From Cryoendolithus antarcticus (Eukaryota > Ascomycota > Dothideomycetes > Cladosporiales > Cladosporiaceae), in the NCBI GenBank assembly GCA_002077065.1, contig NAJO01000017.1:124001-188000 (forward strand): DNA of 64,000 bases, in the 5' to 3' direction. The notes below the pieces were generated by a model. The model searched no databases. It was given only the letters and a program-made list of their open reading frames with translations, and had not been told where the DNA came from. The translations under genes and the position numbers were made by a program. Shown piece by piece: positions 21,801-33,555 of this stretch (its first letter is position 1; each line of letters starts with the position of its first letter).

Positions 21801-23523
21801 TGGTGTTGCAGTCGATATCGGCCGCAGCGCTACTACTATCGCCAACGGAGGTATAGCTACAGTCGGTGGCCAGACTTTCAGTGTGCGGCAGAGCGGTGGC
21901 GCAGTCGTCGTTGGCTCGTCAACGCAGATTCTGCCAGCTGCGCCCGATCGAACCTCGGTCGCAATCGTTGCAGGCGGACAGACGCTCACAGTCTTAGGCA
22001 GCGGAAGTGCGGTTGTCGTTGCGCAAGGTGGGTCCACCGTCACTGTCGTGCCGGGTCAGCCGGCAACACTTGGCTCGCAGACCATTTCGCTGGCTTCCGA
22101 CAACGGCGGACTTGTGGTTGGCAGCGCTACATTCGCCAATGTAGGCACGTCTAGCCCTGCGAATGCAGGCAGTGGTCTAGCTTCTGCTGTACTTACCGCT
22201 GGCGGCCAGACGATCACTGCTGTCGCCCAGGGGGGCTCTGTGGTTTTCAATAACGGCGGTACTGAGGTCACGGTGGCAATAGGTGCTACAGCTACGACCG
22301 CTGGTCAAGTTGTCAATGTACCGCGGACTGGAGGCGTTGTGGTCATCGACGGCAGTGCGTTGCAGCTGAGCGCCAGTCAGGCAGCACCAAGTCAAGGCGT
22401 GTTCACGGCAGGTGGACAGACGATCACCGCGGTTGCTCAAGGTGACGTACTTGTGCTGGAGAGCAATGGACAAGCCACGACGATCCCTGCAAACGGCGTT
22501 GCGACGATTGGCGGCCAAGTCGTGAGCAATCCGGGGACAGGCGGCGCTGTCATTGTCGGCGGTAGCACGTTGAGCCTTAGCGCCACTCCAACGAAGGGCT
22601 TTACCGCCGGCCGTCGGATCATCACCGCCATTCATGAAGGCTCTGCCGTGGTCCTGCAGGCAGAGGGCCAAAGCATCACTCTCGCAGCAGGCGACATAGG
22701 AACTGTTGCAGGCCAAGCAGTCATTGTCGATGACTCGGGTGATGTCGTCGTAGACGGGACGACAGTCCACCTCGGCCCTGCGACAGCCAGTGCGGGTACC
22801 GCAATCTTCACACAAGACGGACATACTATCACTGCGATTCGCCAGGGTAACTTGGTCATTTTACAAGAAGGTGGGAGAGCGACAACGGTTGCTGCTGATG
22901 CTACTGTTGCGTTCGTGGGCGAAACAATCGCAAATCCCGGTGCGCACATTACCGCTGCTACCGGTCTGACCACGCTCGTACAGGACGGTCAGACACTCAC
23001 TGCACTCGATGCCGGCGGTTCGATGATCTTGGTCCAGGACGGCACTACAATCACACTGGCCAAGGGTCAGAAGACTGTCTTTCACGGCGAGACCATCTCT
23101 GCTCCCTCGAACGGCGCAGCGATTGTCGTCAATGGCACGCAAACACTCTCGCTTACTTCGCTGCCGACTGGCATGGCATTCGCCACCCTTGTGCATGCTG
23201 GTCAAACACTCTCGGCTTTCGACGCTGGAGCGATAATCGTCCTTGTAGAAAATTGGACCACGGTCACTCTGGCCAAGGGACAGCAGACCGTGCTCGATGG
23301 CGAGACGATTAGTGCGCTTGCCACTGGAGGTGCTATTGTGGTTGATGGTACGGATACACTTCCACTGACAGGTGCTTCTGCTACTGCCACGAGCATGGGC
23401 AGTGGAGTGGAAGCTGGCCCGGAGGGTGCAGCAGCAGACCCGACAGGGAGTGGTGCTTGGAAATTTGGTGCCGATTGGTATGGTCTTCTCGCTTCTCTGT
23501 TTGCGGGTGTGTTTGTACTATAG
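18895..23523 (+). pseudogene. Large secreted repeat-containing surface protein, interrupted by one in-frame TAG
   Basis: The ATG at 18895 opens a signal peptide (RYSLLFLSVTLSASAVVL) and a Ser/Thr-rich stalk. Coding then passes through several introns: a probable 46-nt one at 19318-19363, one starting at GTGAGT 19702 whose acceptor is unresolved (19737 or 19789), and a phase-matched 241-nt one at 20299-20539. Segments carry paired Cys/Trp motifs (DVCWDQWSTYW, PCQSSWETW) and a conserved-looking YWPPG/AFGYVFTSPTVYISF block. At 21067-21069 a TAG follows RAIDPA, yet the same frame stays open for about 810 more codons. That part holds eight repeats and a hydrophobic, GPI-like C-terminus (WYGLLASLFAGVFVL). 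It is probably a wall-bound adhesin-type protein. The TAG makes it a likely recent pseudogene or a truncated product. Confidence 0.65.
21745..23385 (+). repeat. Eight tandem approx. 60-75-codon beta-type repeats
   Basis: Units start near 21745, 21958, 22186, 22396, 22597, 22801, 22972 and 23182. Each follows the plan TAGGQTITAVxxG, a short strand, GxATTIxAxGxxTxGGQxVS, then GGAVxVGGSTLxL. Units 3 and 4 are most alike; 1 and 8 are most diverged. The alternating hydrophobic/Gly/Thr pattern suggests a stacked beta-strand fibre like other fungal surface proteins. Confidence 0.8.
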
Positions 23524-23788
23524 ATCAGTATACCGGTACGATATATTGTCTTGGTTGGACAATGATTGGTCCAGCGCGTCAACTCCAGCTTGAGTGGGGT
23601 CGTGATCTACGCGTACAACACTACCTACCATACATTAACAACGAAGCCATCTACCTACAAACATTTCCTGATAGTGCGTATCGACCTGTTACAGTCGCGT
23701 ATGTTGTAGCAAACAGCACCCTGTTCTAGCGTCCTTGATTATCGGCTACGGTGGTAGTTTCTTGGTGAACTCACGCCCATTTCCCAGT

Positions 23789-25049
23789 ATGGCAGATGAG
23801 GATTACGGCGACTCGGGCTACTTCTACGGCGACGACGACTATCTGTACGTCGAGGATGAGTATGCCATAGCCGTACGTATTCAATCCCGTATCTTGCGGC
23901 GAAGGCGGCACGTCTCGGGCACTTGCAGGTCGTGGTTACACACGCCTCAGCCGCGTTAGAATCGAATAGGCCCTGCCTTCGAAGGACTTCGGACTGACTG
24001 AGGTGCAGGACGAACTCGCCGAGAACCAAATCCCCTCTCCAGGCTACGCAGGTACGAATAATGAGATTGACGACGGCGAGGACTACGACATATACGAGTA
24101 CTTTGGCGAGCTCGAGTACGGCGATGACACTTGTTGGGATGCTGAGGTAAGGCCGCCTGCGAAAGATGCAGCAGGCAAGAGCGACGCGACGAAAGCAAGC
24201 ACAGCGAAGCGGAAGCGTAGCGGGCCTAGGGCGAACGAGGAAAAGTGTCTGAAGAGGCGGAAGACTGCGCCTGACGGGACTAAGGCGCTGGAGAACGTGG
24301 TCTACAAGCGCTTTGGGGACCGACTGCCGCCTACGCCTCCGATATCGGAGAGGAGGGTGAGCTTTGCTTTGCTGCCGGATTGGAAGGAGCGATTTCGGGA
24401 CGTGGAGGAAGTCAAAATAGAAGAGAAGGCTATGCCTGTCGAAATGAAGGCAGCGGCTGAGGGAAAGGCCGAGGTGCATGCTATGGTAGAGGAGGAAGGT
24501 GTTGAGGGCGAGTGGGAGGATGAGGAAGAGGGTGAAGGAGATGAAGATGATCCGCTTGGTGAGCTATATCCTGCAGCGCTCAAGGTCATCATGAAGCAGA
24601 GGCTGGTTGAGGAGACTGGGCTCGCGCTTGATGATGCGATGGTCGAGAAGATGATCGAGCAGATGTTGTCAGGATCTGCTGATGATGCTGCGGGGAGTAT
24701 GGCTGATATGCTGCTTGGCCAGGTCGGCGAGAACGAGGACTCTCAGGCGTCGAAGTGGCTTGCTGGCAAGGGCGTACGGCTGGAAGAGGAGGAAGATCCC
24801 GAGGAGGCGACTTTGAGCTCGCAGCCAGATAGTGCGGTGGGGATGGCGGCAGGCTCGCCACTCAAGACTGTGGCAGCGATCGAGGGCGAAGAGGTCGCAT
24901 GCGAAACGGGTGCGGTTTCATCGCGGAAGCGGAAGACACCATCGGATGAGGGCAGCGACCATGCACCCGGTTCATCTCGCGCAAAGCGGCGGCAGGCTTC
25001 TGGTACACTTCCATCGGCTACGGGGACGCGCAGCGTTGCCAAACGGTGA
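23789..25049 (+). CDS. Acidic protein with nuclear-localisation-type basic patches, unknown function
   Basis: Proposed exons 23789-23872 and 23970-25049, with a 97-nt intron starting GTACGT and ending GAATAG; 387 residues. Exon 1 encodes a Tyr/Asp/Glu-rich start (MADEDYGDSGYFYGDDD). Basic clusters KRKR and LKRRKT near residues 90-110 and AKRR near the end look like nuclear localisation signals. Between them are PPTPPISERRVSFALLPDW and a long Glu-rich stretch. Highly charged composition fits a nuclear scaffold or chaperone-type protein, but I recognise no family. The exact acceptor is less certain than the rest because two other AGs lie in the intron. Confidence 0.65.
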
Positions 25050-25430
25050 ACGATGTGCAAACGACGGGTGAAGTGCAGACCCTTGAGCGAACTGCATGGA
25101 ATGGCTGCATCGACGCAACGGGAACGAAGACAGCGCTTCTTGTACTTGCGCCGCAATTGCACTTCAACCACTACGCCAGCAGCTTCACACGTGGTCAAAC
25201 GCCGTTCGCCCTGAGTCACTTGTCGCTACGCGCTTATACTGTGGAAGAGAACTAAGGGAGGCAGGTACGGGTTGTCGGTCTGCATCGTTCCTGCCGAGCG
25301 GTGTTTGCCCCATTACTTTTATCTGGACGTCACCTTTTTACCGGCGCACTGCTTCTCCTTCCCACGTCCATCGACTCATTAGAGTGCTGCATCATTTGCA
25401 CACGTGACATTCCTCAGGTTCAGACACTCG
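25050..25430. other. Intergenic upstream of the SET pair
   Basis: No gene is supported; a CTCAG acceptor-like site near 25420 may belong to an unseen upstream exon of the SET gene. Confidence 0.4.
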
Positions 25431-25436
25431 GCACCA

Positions 25437-26723
25437 TGGCGAAAAGCGAAGAAGCTGAGCCCTGATCGCGACCTTAACGCCGGGCTCGTACAGAAGGCGG
25501 TGAAGGAGACTGGTAAAGCGTAGCGCCTGCATCATCTGGCAAATGGAATACTGACCAGAGACAGCCCTTGGGACCAAGTTCTTTGAGGTTCAGTACGCCG
25601 GCGCAAAAGGTTTGGGTGCTTTCGCACTACAAAACATCTCAGTGAGCACTTGTATCCTCGCAGAAACGCCGATCATGATCGTCCGCAAGAACGAAGCCGA
25701 CATCGACAGACGTGATGTAATGACAGCGTACAAAAAGCTCACTGTCGAGAAGAAGAAGGAGTTCGATGCATTGCGAGATGACCGGCATCGCGAAGCTGAC
25801 GATCAGGATACGCCACGCGATGACACAAATCAAGGCGTTAGCTCTCACCAGCAGCATTGGCTGAGCTTGTCGAAAATAAGTTCCGCTCGAACAAACACAG
25901 TATCTCAGATTCGCGCACAGGGATCAACGGTGCAGGTGCATACCATCTCTCGAGCATGTTCAATCACTCCTGCCGTCCAAACGCCACCTTCCACTACGAT
26001 GACGACGGTACAAGACTTCTCTACGCGCTGGAGAACATCAAGGCTGATCAAGAGATCACTTTCGCCTACATCTCCCGCGTCTACTACCTATCTACAGAGG
26101 AACGCAGTGACGCGCTGGAGATGGACTGTCGTTGCGAGCTTTGCGATTCGCCGCCTATGGTGCGCTACGTGAGCGACAAGCGCCGCTTCATGCTGCGTGC
26201 CCTACATGAGTTCATCCACCGTGAAGATCCGGCCGGGCTGTGCCAGAGTCTGCCTATGATCAAGGGCTTCTGGATGAAGCAGGAGGAGATCAACGAGCTG
26301 GCTAGACTGAAGCCTGAAGAGCGCCAGCAGTGGAACACACTCTACTTCTTTATTGTCGCTAAGCTTCTGGAAGTGGAGGGCATTATCACGGACATAACAA
26401 TTACAAGCTACGCCCGTTCGGCTATCAACATCGTTCTCGTTGCTGACGACGCAGGGCGTAGCTGCCTCTCGCCACGCGAGCTCGAGAATGTCAAGCTATG
26501 CACCCAGAGGTCTGAAAAGATGGCTCGCAAGACTGGGTACATGGAGTACGATGGGGATGACCGCATGCGTCGCTTCTGGTACGCAATGAGGGAGGTGCTA
26601 CTGGCTATTGGACCGAACGGAGAGATTCCAGAGCTGGAGAAGGTGGCTAGTCATGCTGGAGGTATGAGAGGGCTGAAGAAAGGAAAGGGCATCAAAGGCA
26701 CTTTGCGGGCACTTGACTTCTGA
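25437..26723 (+). pseudogene. SET-domain protein, copy 1, with apparent frameshifts
   Basis: A first exon part reading KKLSPDRDLNAGLVQKAVKET joins over a 52-nt intron (25513-25564, GTAAAG...TACTGACCAGAGACAG) to ALGTKFFEVQYAGAKGLGAFA, the start of a SET fold. This frame breaks near 25800-25855. The next frame resumes as AELVENKFRSNKHSI and stays open to 26723. It holds the SET core motif SSMFNHSCRPNATFHY, then EITFAYI and the post-SET CRCELC zinc cluster, then a helical C-terminal domain as in SMYD-like fungal methyltransferases. No GT-AG intron bridges the break; two single-base shifts would. The ATG start is not resolved. It is either a young pseudogene or damaged sequence. Confidence 0.6.
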
Positions 26724-27110
26724 AGAGGGCAGGAAACGGGGGCCTCATCGACGGTTGAGATTCTCTGGTCCAGGGAGACATGTCGTCGCTGGAAGAGGTG
26801 ACTGTATCTGGCTGTGAGTGATAGTGCTGTACGAACAGTCCGTTGCTGAAAGTTTGAGCCATTACCCGAATGACCCAGAAGGTGTGTACTCTCAGCTTGG
26901 CTGATGTACATCTCAAGCTCGCATATGGAAGTACGGAGATGATTCCCCACAAAGCTACCGTTGATAGATCGTCGTCAACACGCTCCGCTCGAAGGACGCT
27001 AAGTCGCTGATAATTGACATCGATCGCAGGTATGGCAAGATGCCTGGCAAGGTTCAATCCATGAGTGAAGCATATCATGTCCTTCACGTGCAAATCACCA
27101 CACTAACATC

Positions 27111-28215
27111 AGCTCGATACCCTCGCAGACCATTTTGAGATCAATGATACCGAGTCCACAGGTCTAAGCATCTTCGTACGACAAGACAAGCTTGTAGGCA
27201 CCTGTATCCTCGTCGGAGACCCGATCATCCACGATTGACACGCCGATCCGGGACAGCACACCGTAAGACACGATGTCAGCGTATCCTCAACAGAGCATCT
27301 ACGACAAGGGGATGTTCGATTACTTCGCGATGCGCTAATGCGCAGGCCAGCAGTGCGACACTTCATGGAGGATCACAAGCACGAGCTGCCGCCCATCCCA
27401 CTTTTATGCCCCTTTTCTCGCAATTCAAGTCGAATGAGCATACCGTCAGCAAGACCGAGACCTGGCGGCATAGTGGGGCTGCCTACGATCTGGTCAGCAT
27501 GTTCAGTCACTCCTGTAGACCTCAGGTGAGCGTCTACTGCGATGATTCGGGTACCCGCAGGGCATACGCGCATAGAGACATCGCCGCTGGTGAGGAGATT
27601 GCCGACAACTATCACGAGCAGTGTCCGTCCCTGTCTTTCGAACGGCGCAAGAAGTACTTGAAGGATTACGACTGCTTGTGCGAACTTTGCACTCCTTCAC
27701 CAGCCGGGCGCGAGATCAGCGACACGCGCCGTCTCATGAATCGCGTGCTTCGCAATGGTCTCGAAGACAATCCCACAGTACGGGCTACAGAATATCCCAT
27801 CACTGTCGAACGCTTGCGCATCAGGGATGACGTCTTCGAAGAATTGAGTGCGCTCCCAGATCGGGAGTACAATGCCTGGTACACGGTACATCAGTTTATG
27901 CTTGCCATCTTGCTCGACGCCGAGGGTCTCCACATACCGCTGACGATCGTGAGCTATGCTCGCGCGGCTGCGAACCTGGTCTATATGGCCGACAATTTGG
28001 GGCTGAAGATGCTTCCTCCACGTCTTTACGAAAATGTCAAGATGTGGACGCAGAAGTCGGAGGCTATAGCACAGAAGACCGGATATCTCGTTGTCTATGG
28101 CCATGAGACGCGAATGCACAAGCAGTGGATGAGTCTCAGAGAGGTGCTGTTGGCTGTTGTGGAGAAGGGGGAGATTCCACGGCTGAGGCGCACAGTGGGA
28201 GTCGCGGGATTCTGA
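27111..28215 (+). pseudogene. SET-domain protein, copy 2, 5' half degraded
   Basis: A tandem paralogue of the upstream gene, about 1.5 kb away. An acceptor CACTAACATCAG at about 27110 opens LDTLADHFEINDTESTGLSIF and VGTCILVGDPIIHD, which matches the N-terminal SET strand of copy 1, and then meets TGA. The following 150 nt show remnants in several frames. From about 27400 the frame is clean again: FSQFKSNEHTVSKTE, LVSMFSHSCRPQVSVY, CLCELC and a C-terminal domain parallel to copy 1 (SYARAAANLVYMADN versus SYARSAINIVLVADD). The catalytic fold cannot be made without restoring the broken part, so it is called a pseudogene. Confidence 0.65.
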
Positions 28216-28679
28216 CAAACCTGCGTGCTGTGGAGCTGTGAGTGCGAGCATCGAAACACTCGATTGAGGCAGGGAGGTCGACGAGCACTCACGTTATGAA
28301 GAAAGCGCGACCGGCTGGCACATCGCACGCATAATTGGGATCGGGAGGGCAAGGGCGTGGGCTGGCTGGAGCGTCGCAAAGGCAACAAGGCGCTTGGGTC
28401 TGCTTTTTAGAGTGCAGTCTAGTGGTATAGCCAAACGCATCCATGTCCTCAAGTGATCCTGGCTTTCCGTGGTCTGGAGTAAGCCTCCTATTCGTACTGT
28501 CACTGATCGGTATTGGTCGAATGTCATTAAACTTGTCTCCTGCAACCGCCTACGCGTGCGCAGCTCTGCGTACTGGCGACCGCAGTGCGTCATGGACCCT
28601 GCGTGCTTCCAGGTCAAGTTCTCGTCCATGTAGAGATCCTGCCCGTTCTGTACTTCTGCTCGCAAGTCGTGATCTCATA
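28216..28679. other. Intergenic between convergent genes
   Basis: It holds the 3' flanks of the SET remnant and the seven-helix protein. No gene is supported. Confidence 0.5.
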
Positions 28680-29993
28680 TTAGCAAGCTTCCATTCTCAC
28701 CTCCCTACTCGACACCGCTTCCCCAGTCTTCCTGATCTCCGCTTCTGCGGAACTCACAATCGGCGTATCGGAGTCTGTGCTAGACGATCGACTCTCCACT
28801 ATCGTCGGTCTCCTCGCAACGAGTGGTATCGATGGCGTCTTCACTTTTCTCACAGTCTCGGAGGTGCCCGTCCCTGTTATATCGCTCACATATCTGGAAT
28901 GCCAGCTGAAGTATGCTCTGAACAGTGCCCGTAATGAGGGCGCGCACGCGCACATGATGCCAAGGTTGTATTCCAGCAGACTCCAGATGTAGATATCGAA
29001 GCCGTTCCATGACACGTCGTAGTCCCTGCCCAGATTGATCAATGCATGCGTCCTCATCCCCGCAGCAATGATAGTCAGCGAACTTGTTGCAAAGATCGCC
29101 ATCAAGCCCAGCTTCTGCCGTTTTGGCAGTTCCAGCGGCCATAGCATCAATGCTGGCCGACAGATTGAGTAGGCGTCGCTGATCAGCGCCAGACAACCAG
29201 CCAGCCAGTTGGACCATCGCATGTCCTTGCAAGTCCAGGGTTTCTTGTAGCTGAAATTAAACCCCATCCAGTACGCTTCAGTGGGCGCGCAGCCGAAGAT
29301 GAGCAGGAAGATGATGGCAATAGAGTATGTCATGGTAAAGCCGATGGCTAGCCATAACGCATAGTGCCAGCGGCGCTTGAATGTGCCTTTCGTGAGGCGG
29401 CGGTACTGAGCGTAACCGAGTCAGACTCGCGGTGGCGGTTGGAATGTTGGTGGTACTCACGAAGAATAGGATCGATACTCGTACACAGCAAGTTCCGATG
29501 ACGAAAAGGATCTGTCCAACCCAAGCGTTCTGTGGGAGTCAGTAATGCTAATCCAAGAGAGGGACCTCGGGGCGAAGACTTACCAATGCGTCCCGCCAAT
29601 AGTCATCGATTCGTAGGTCCCATATGTGCCTATCCACGAAGCCATACCCTGACGCCAAACACGCAGTCACTGTCATGCCCACCAATATGAGCCATCCTGG
29701 TATGAGGAAAGCCTGAAAGGTGTCAGTCTAACTCACTGGTCGACATCACCACCAGAATCAAAGCGTACATCGTCTAGTCCGAGTCCTCCACCCTGTTTCC
29801 TCGCCCGCAGGCCAATGCGCAAACAGACCAGTGTCGTGCTGAGTACCAGTAACGTGATCGCATAAGCCGGTAACCAAGTCCTCCTCACGCCATTCTCATA
29901 CTGGGCTTTCGGCCAGGTCGCAACGGCACTCAGAGGTGGTTGGACGATATTGGCATGCCCGAAAGCCTCGTCGGGCCTCAGTTGTAAGGTCAT
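28680..29993 (-). CDS. PTH11-like integral membrane protein (fungal rhodopsin-type seven-helix)
   Basis: Four exons (29993-29769, 29712-29584, 29529-29461, 29405-28680) with three introns of 54-56 nt, all GT-AG and in phase; 382 residues. The first helix region is WLPAYAITLLVLSTTLVCLRIGLRARKQ. GGGLGLDD, the hallmark of this family, ends exon 1. Later helices include AFLIPGWLILVGMTVTA, GQILFVIGTCCVRVSILFFYRRLT and TMTYSIAIIFLLIFGCAPTEAYW. Ser-rich cytosolic tail. The family includes Pth11 and many plasma-membrane receptors or transporters of unknown ligand; a CFEM domain is absent here. Function beyond a membrane receptor-like protein is inference. Confidence 0.88.
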
Positions 29994-31297
29994 GAACGTT
30001 CCAGCGCGCTCTGATTCAGCCGCAATACGAAGTCGAGAGGAAGTCGCAAGAGCTGCCGAGATGGGCGAATGGGAATGTCTGCTCACTGTGATCGAAAGCT
30101 GAAGAGGTGCAGTACACAAGTAAGCCTGCTGTAAGGTGGCACCGCCCGCAGCGTGAAGCTCCCGTGTATGTACGACCAAGACCTACTCTCTAGCGCCGAG
30201 GACACTCGGACTGGTGGCGCACGTCAGAGTTGCAAGTCGCAGCGGGCACGCGATGCCGCAGCCGAGCTACGGCTAAGTGTCGAATGGCACTGCTAACGAG
30301 AATGCAAGATTCGAGCAATGCGGTATGGTCTCACGCATAGCCGGTTCCGGGCTTCAAAGAGGGAAGCGAAGTATCACGGCTGACTCGAGGGAGCCGATTC
30401 GGTGCCTGACGCAAGGCATGCCGATGGACCTTCCCGTTTGTACATATAGTTGTGATGAATCTGCGCCCTGCATTGCATGGAGATGCTGTGTGACCATTGG
30501 CGATGCCCTGCTTTGACGAAGCCGGGGCTACGGGAACACTGCAGTTCTGCTATGAACATTGAGTTTAGCCTTTTCAAATCGCCATATTTTTGCAAGCGAG
30601 GTTGATCCATGTTCGCGATCTGTAACGCAACGCTGATTGTGGCGTTGCCACATGGTTCATGACTCTCCTTAGCTGATCTTGGCTGGGGCCGACATGTTCC
30701 AGCTGCACGACGAAATACTTGGCCAGTGGCGGGGTAACTGACTGTTTTGATGGACGTTGCCTAGATCGAGGAATACCACAGCGGCGAGTACTCCATCAGA
30801 GACGATCTCATCGCCAGAGAAGATCTCGAGCGTCCAATCGGGCGGACTGAAAGGTAGCCTGCTCCTATCGCCGTCGAGAAGATGACGCAAAGCTCGCGCG
30901 ACGGGCCACGAAGCCCGCAGAGGTCGTCCGCGCGACCGTTGTGATGAGTAGGTACAAGCGATGCCCATGCGAGTTCCGAGGCAGCGTTTCAGATTCAGCC
31001 AACTACCCGGCATGTCGAGCAGTTAAAGGTCGATTCATGCGAATGCGGAGAATGTGGGGGTGAGACAAAGTCAGCCCCTCCCCCACTAGCTGGCGCGAAC
31101 GTATGGCACGAGCGAACTTGAACATGTCGCCACTACATTCACGAGTCAGTATCACGAACCTGTCGCAAAACAAGGAAGCTTATCGGATCAGCGACCAATC
31201 ATGTACATGTTCGCTTCGCTGAAAGTGATACAACTGCAAACGCTATGCTCCCGTCTATAATCTCCTACATACCCCAAGCTGAGTAAAGAGCCACCGT
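29994..31297. other. Long intergenic region
   Basis: It contains the promoter of the seven-helix gene and the 3' flank of the GH72 gene. A minus-strand frame at 30669-31013 lacks family features and was not accepted. Confidence 0.45.
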
Positions 31298-32816
31298 CTA
31301 AAGCAGTATTGCCAACCCAGCAAGAGAAGCCGCAACGACGCCTCCAAAGGTAGCTCTTACGCTGCCAGCTCCGCTATCCGCTGCAGCAGAGCCGCTGGCC
31401 GAGGCACTTGCGCCGCTCCCCGTGCTTGTGCCGGTACTCGAGCCCGACGAGGCATTAGGGTCGCTCGTGTCCTCACTTGTAGTCGTCCCATTGCTCAAAT
31501 CCGGCGAAGTCGTGCTTGGCGTGCCAGCCCACTGGCTGCCATCGCGATTCGACAGCCCTGGTCCAGCACCTGCACCGTTCGTGATATACTGCACAGCGCC
31601 TTCTGGAATCTCAGGAAGAGCCTCGGCTGTTACCTCCCAGTCGTCGCTGCCGGCTGGACATGCGGGGACGGTCGAGTCGTCTGTGCGTGCGCCGCCGTCA
31701 CCAGAGGGATTAGGTGTTGCGGAGAAAGCCGACTGGAGGGTTTGGAAATCGGCGTTGGGCTGGGCGGAGCCACCAGACAGGCTCACCAATCCATAGCCAT
31801 TCGGTTCCAAAGTGTACTCGTATGCAAGACCGCCAGAGTATACCCCGGTCATGTTCTGAGAGTATAGTGCTGCAACCTCACCCCAATCACGCGTGTTCTG
31901 GATGCATCCATATTCGCTCAAGAACAGCGGCAGAGGGTAGTCACTGTAGGTCTCGACTTTCTGGTCCCAGCCTGATTGCTGAAAGGTGGAAGGAGAGCAC
32001 CAGCTGTAATCGTTGAAGGCAAAAAAGTCTGACCGAGCGTTGGAATCATTGCCGCAGGCGAAATAGAGGGCTTGGTTTTCGATGTTCTCGGCGATGTCTG
32101 CGCTCGAGTAGCCGACAGGGATTTGTCATTGGCCTGAGCGCCGATGTAGCGCTTCATGTCACGAGTGACAGCTTTGATGTAGGGTGCTGCGTTGGTGTTG
32201 TTGGCAGCATTGATGACTTCATTGGCGCTGAAGAAGAGGAGAAGGTTGTCTGCATCCCTGTCAGCTCATTTGAAACACCGCACACCGCTGAAAGAGTTCA
32301 CTCACTGTATCCGGCGAAGGCGTCGACTGTTGCAAAGACAGACTGCAGGTACACCTCGTTGTAGCTGGCGTGTAGAGAAGCCAAGTTCTCCCGATTCAGC
32401 GAGTAGAGAGGTGTGTTAGCATCAAGTGCAAGATATATCCCAGCGTTGTCAAGCAGTGCCATAGCCTCATCGTGATTGGCGCTGTTATCGATTGTGTATA
32501 TGCGGATAGTGTTGATCCCTAGCTCTTGGAAGTTTGCAACATCGTTGCGAAGGGTGTCCAGATCCAGCAATGGATCCTGGGCGTCTGCTGCGCCACCTGG
32601 CTGATACGCTACACCACGAATGTAGAAGCGCTCGTCCCCTCGGTAGAATGCGTTGCCTCGGGTTGTGACCTAGGACTGTTAATTTCCAGCGTGTGTTGGG
32701 ACCAGATTGGCGGTACTGACTGCTTGCAAGCTACCTTGCTGGCGACGCTGAACACCAGCGAGAGTACCGGAAGCGAGCAGAGAGATTGCTGCAACGGCTG
32801 CTGAAACGGACTTCAT
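31298..32816 (-). pseudogene. GH72 1,3-beta-glucanosyltransferase (Gel/Gas type) with a single-base frameshift
   Basis: Exons: 32816-32721 (signal peptide MKSVSAAVAAISLLASG), 32669-32306, and 32249-31298, with introns of 51 and 56 nt in phase. The N-terminal catalytic half shows FYIRGVAYQPGG and the acid-base motif LLLFFSANEVIN. After YIGAQAND near 32128 the frame shifts by one base. The next frame gives IPVGYSSADIAENIENQ, NDYSWCSPSTF and the nucleophile region LFLSEYGC, then a Ser/Thr-rich tail and a GPI-type hydrophobic end (GGVVAASLAGLAILL). There is no X8/CBM43 module. GH72 enzymes elongate wall beta-1,3-glucan at the plasma membrane. No intron explains the shift, so the gene is broken or there is a one-base sequence error. 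Confidence 0.8.
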
Positions 32817-33555
32817 CGTGAAATTAGGCTCTGGATTCATAGAACCAGAACTATATGTGTCGGATTTGTCGACGAAGGGAATGGACTGCGACAAGGAAAG
32901 ACGAGCAAGAGCAGAAGCAGAGCAGACGGACTGAACGACGATGAGACTGGACACTGCGGAGACAGCAGCGAGGCAACTTATCTGTTGAGAACCATCGTCG
33001 TCAAGACTCCAGGAGACGCCAATGCTGGGCAGACCAAGACGACGCGACAGTGCGCCGAGAACTCGTTCCATCGCGGTGCTTTGGCAGAGGAGACTCTCTC
33101 GTAGGTTATATGCTAGTCGACGAGAGCGACGTGACTTTCCCGCGAACAGCAATCTGCGCCGTCGTTGCATGAAGATTGTGACCTTGAAAGACCATCAGGG
33201 TTGAGGTCCAAGACGCGGAGAGGTGAAGTGGAACCAGCGTGCCAAGCTGTAGAGCGCGGAAGGGGCGACTGAGGCGCACGTGATCATTGATGCTTAGTCA
33301 CATTCACTTCACATGCTCCATTCGAATGACATGGTGAACCAGCGTATCTAAAGTGTGAGATGCCCTGGAGACCTGGCGCATGCGATACATGCATGAGGGC
33401 TGCAGCGTTCTTCTGTCCCCGTCCTGGCGCCGCACCGAACCTTCACTTGTGATACATGATTCACAACATCAAGAACACTTAGCATCCTCGTCGGAGGCGA
33501 CAGCAGCAAGACTACGCCTGTGGGCAAGCAGAGCAGCACTTCATCATCATCAAGC
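32817..33555. other. Intergenic between divergent GH72 and TAF8 genes
   Basis: A bidirectional promoter region of about 740 nt. No further gene was recognised. Confidence 0.5.

Noticed and set aside
22177..22824. 215-codon frame opposite the surface repeats
   Set aside because: Shadow of the regular repeats on the plus strand.
27048..27057. GGTTCAATCC resembling a tRNA T-arm
   Set aside because: Wrong loop length, and no acceptor or anticodon stem around it.
30669..31013. 114-codon minus-strand frame
   Set aside because: No family features; the ATG and composition are not convincing.
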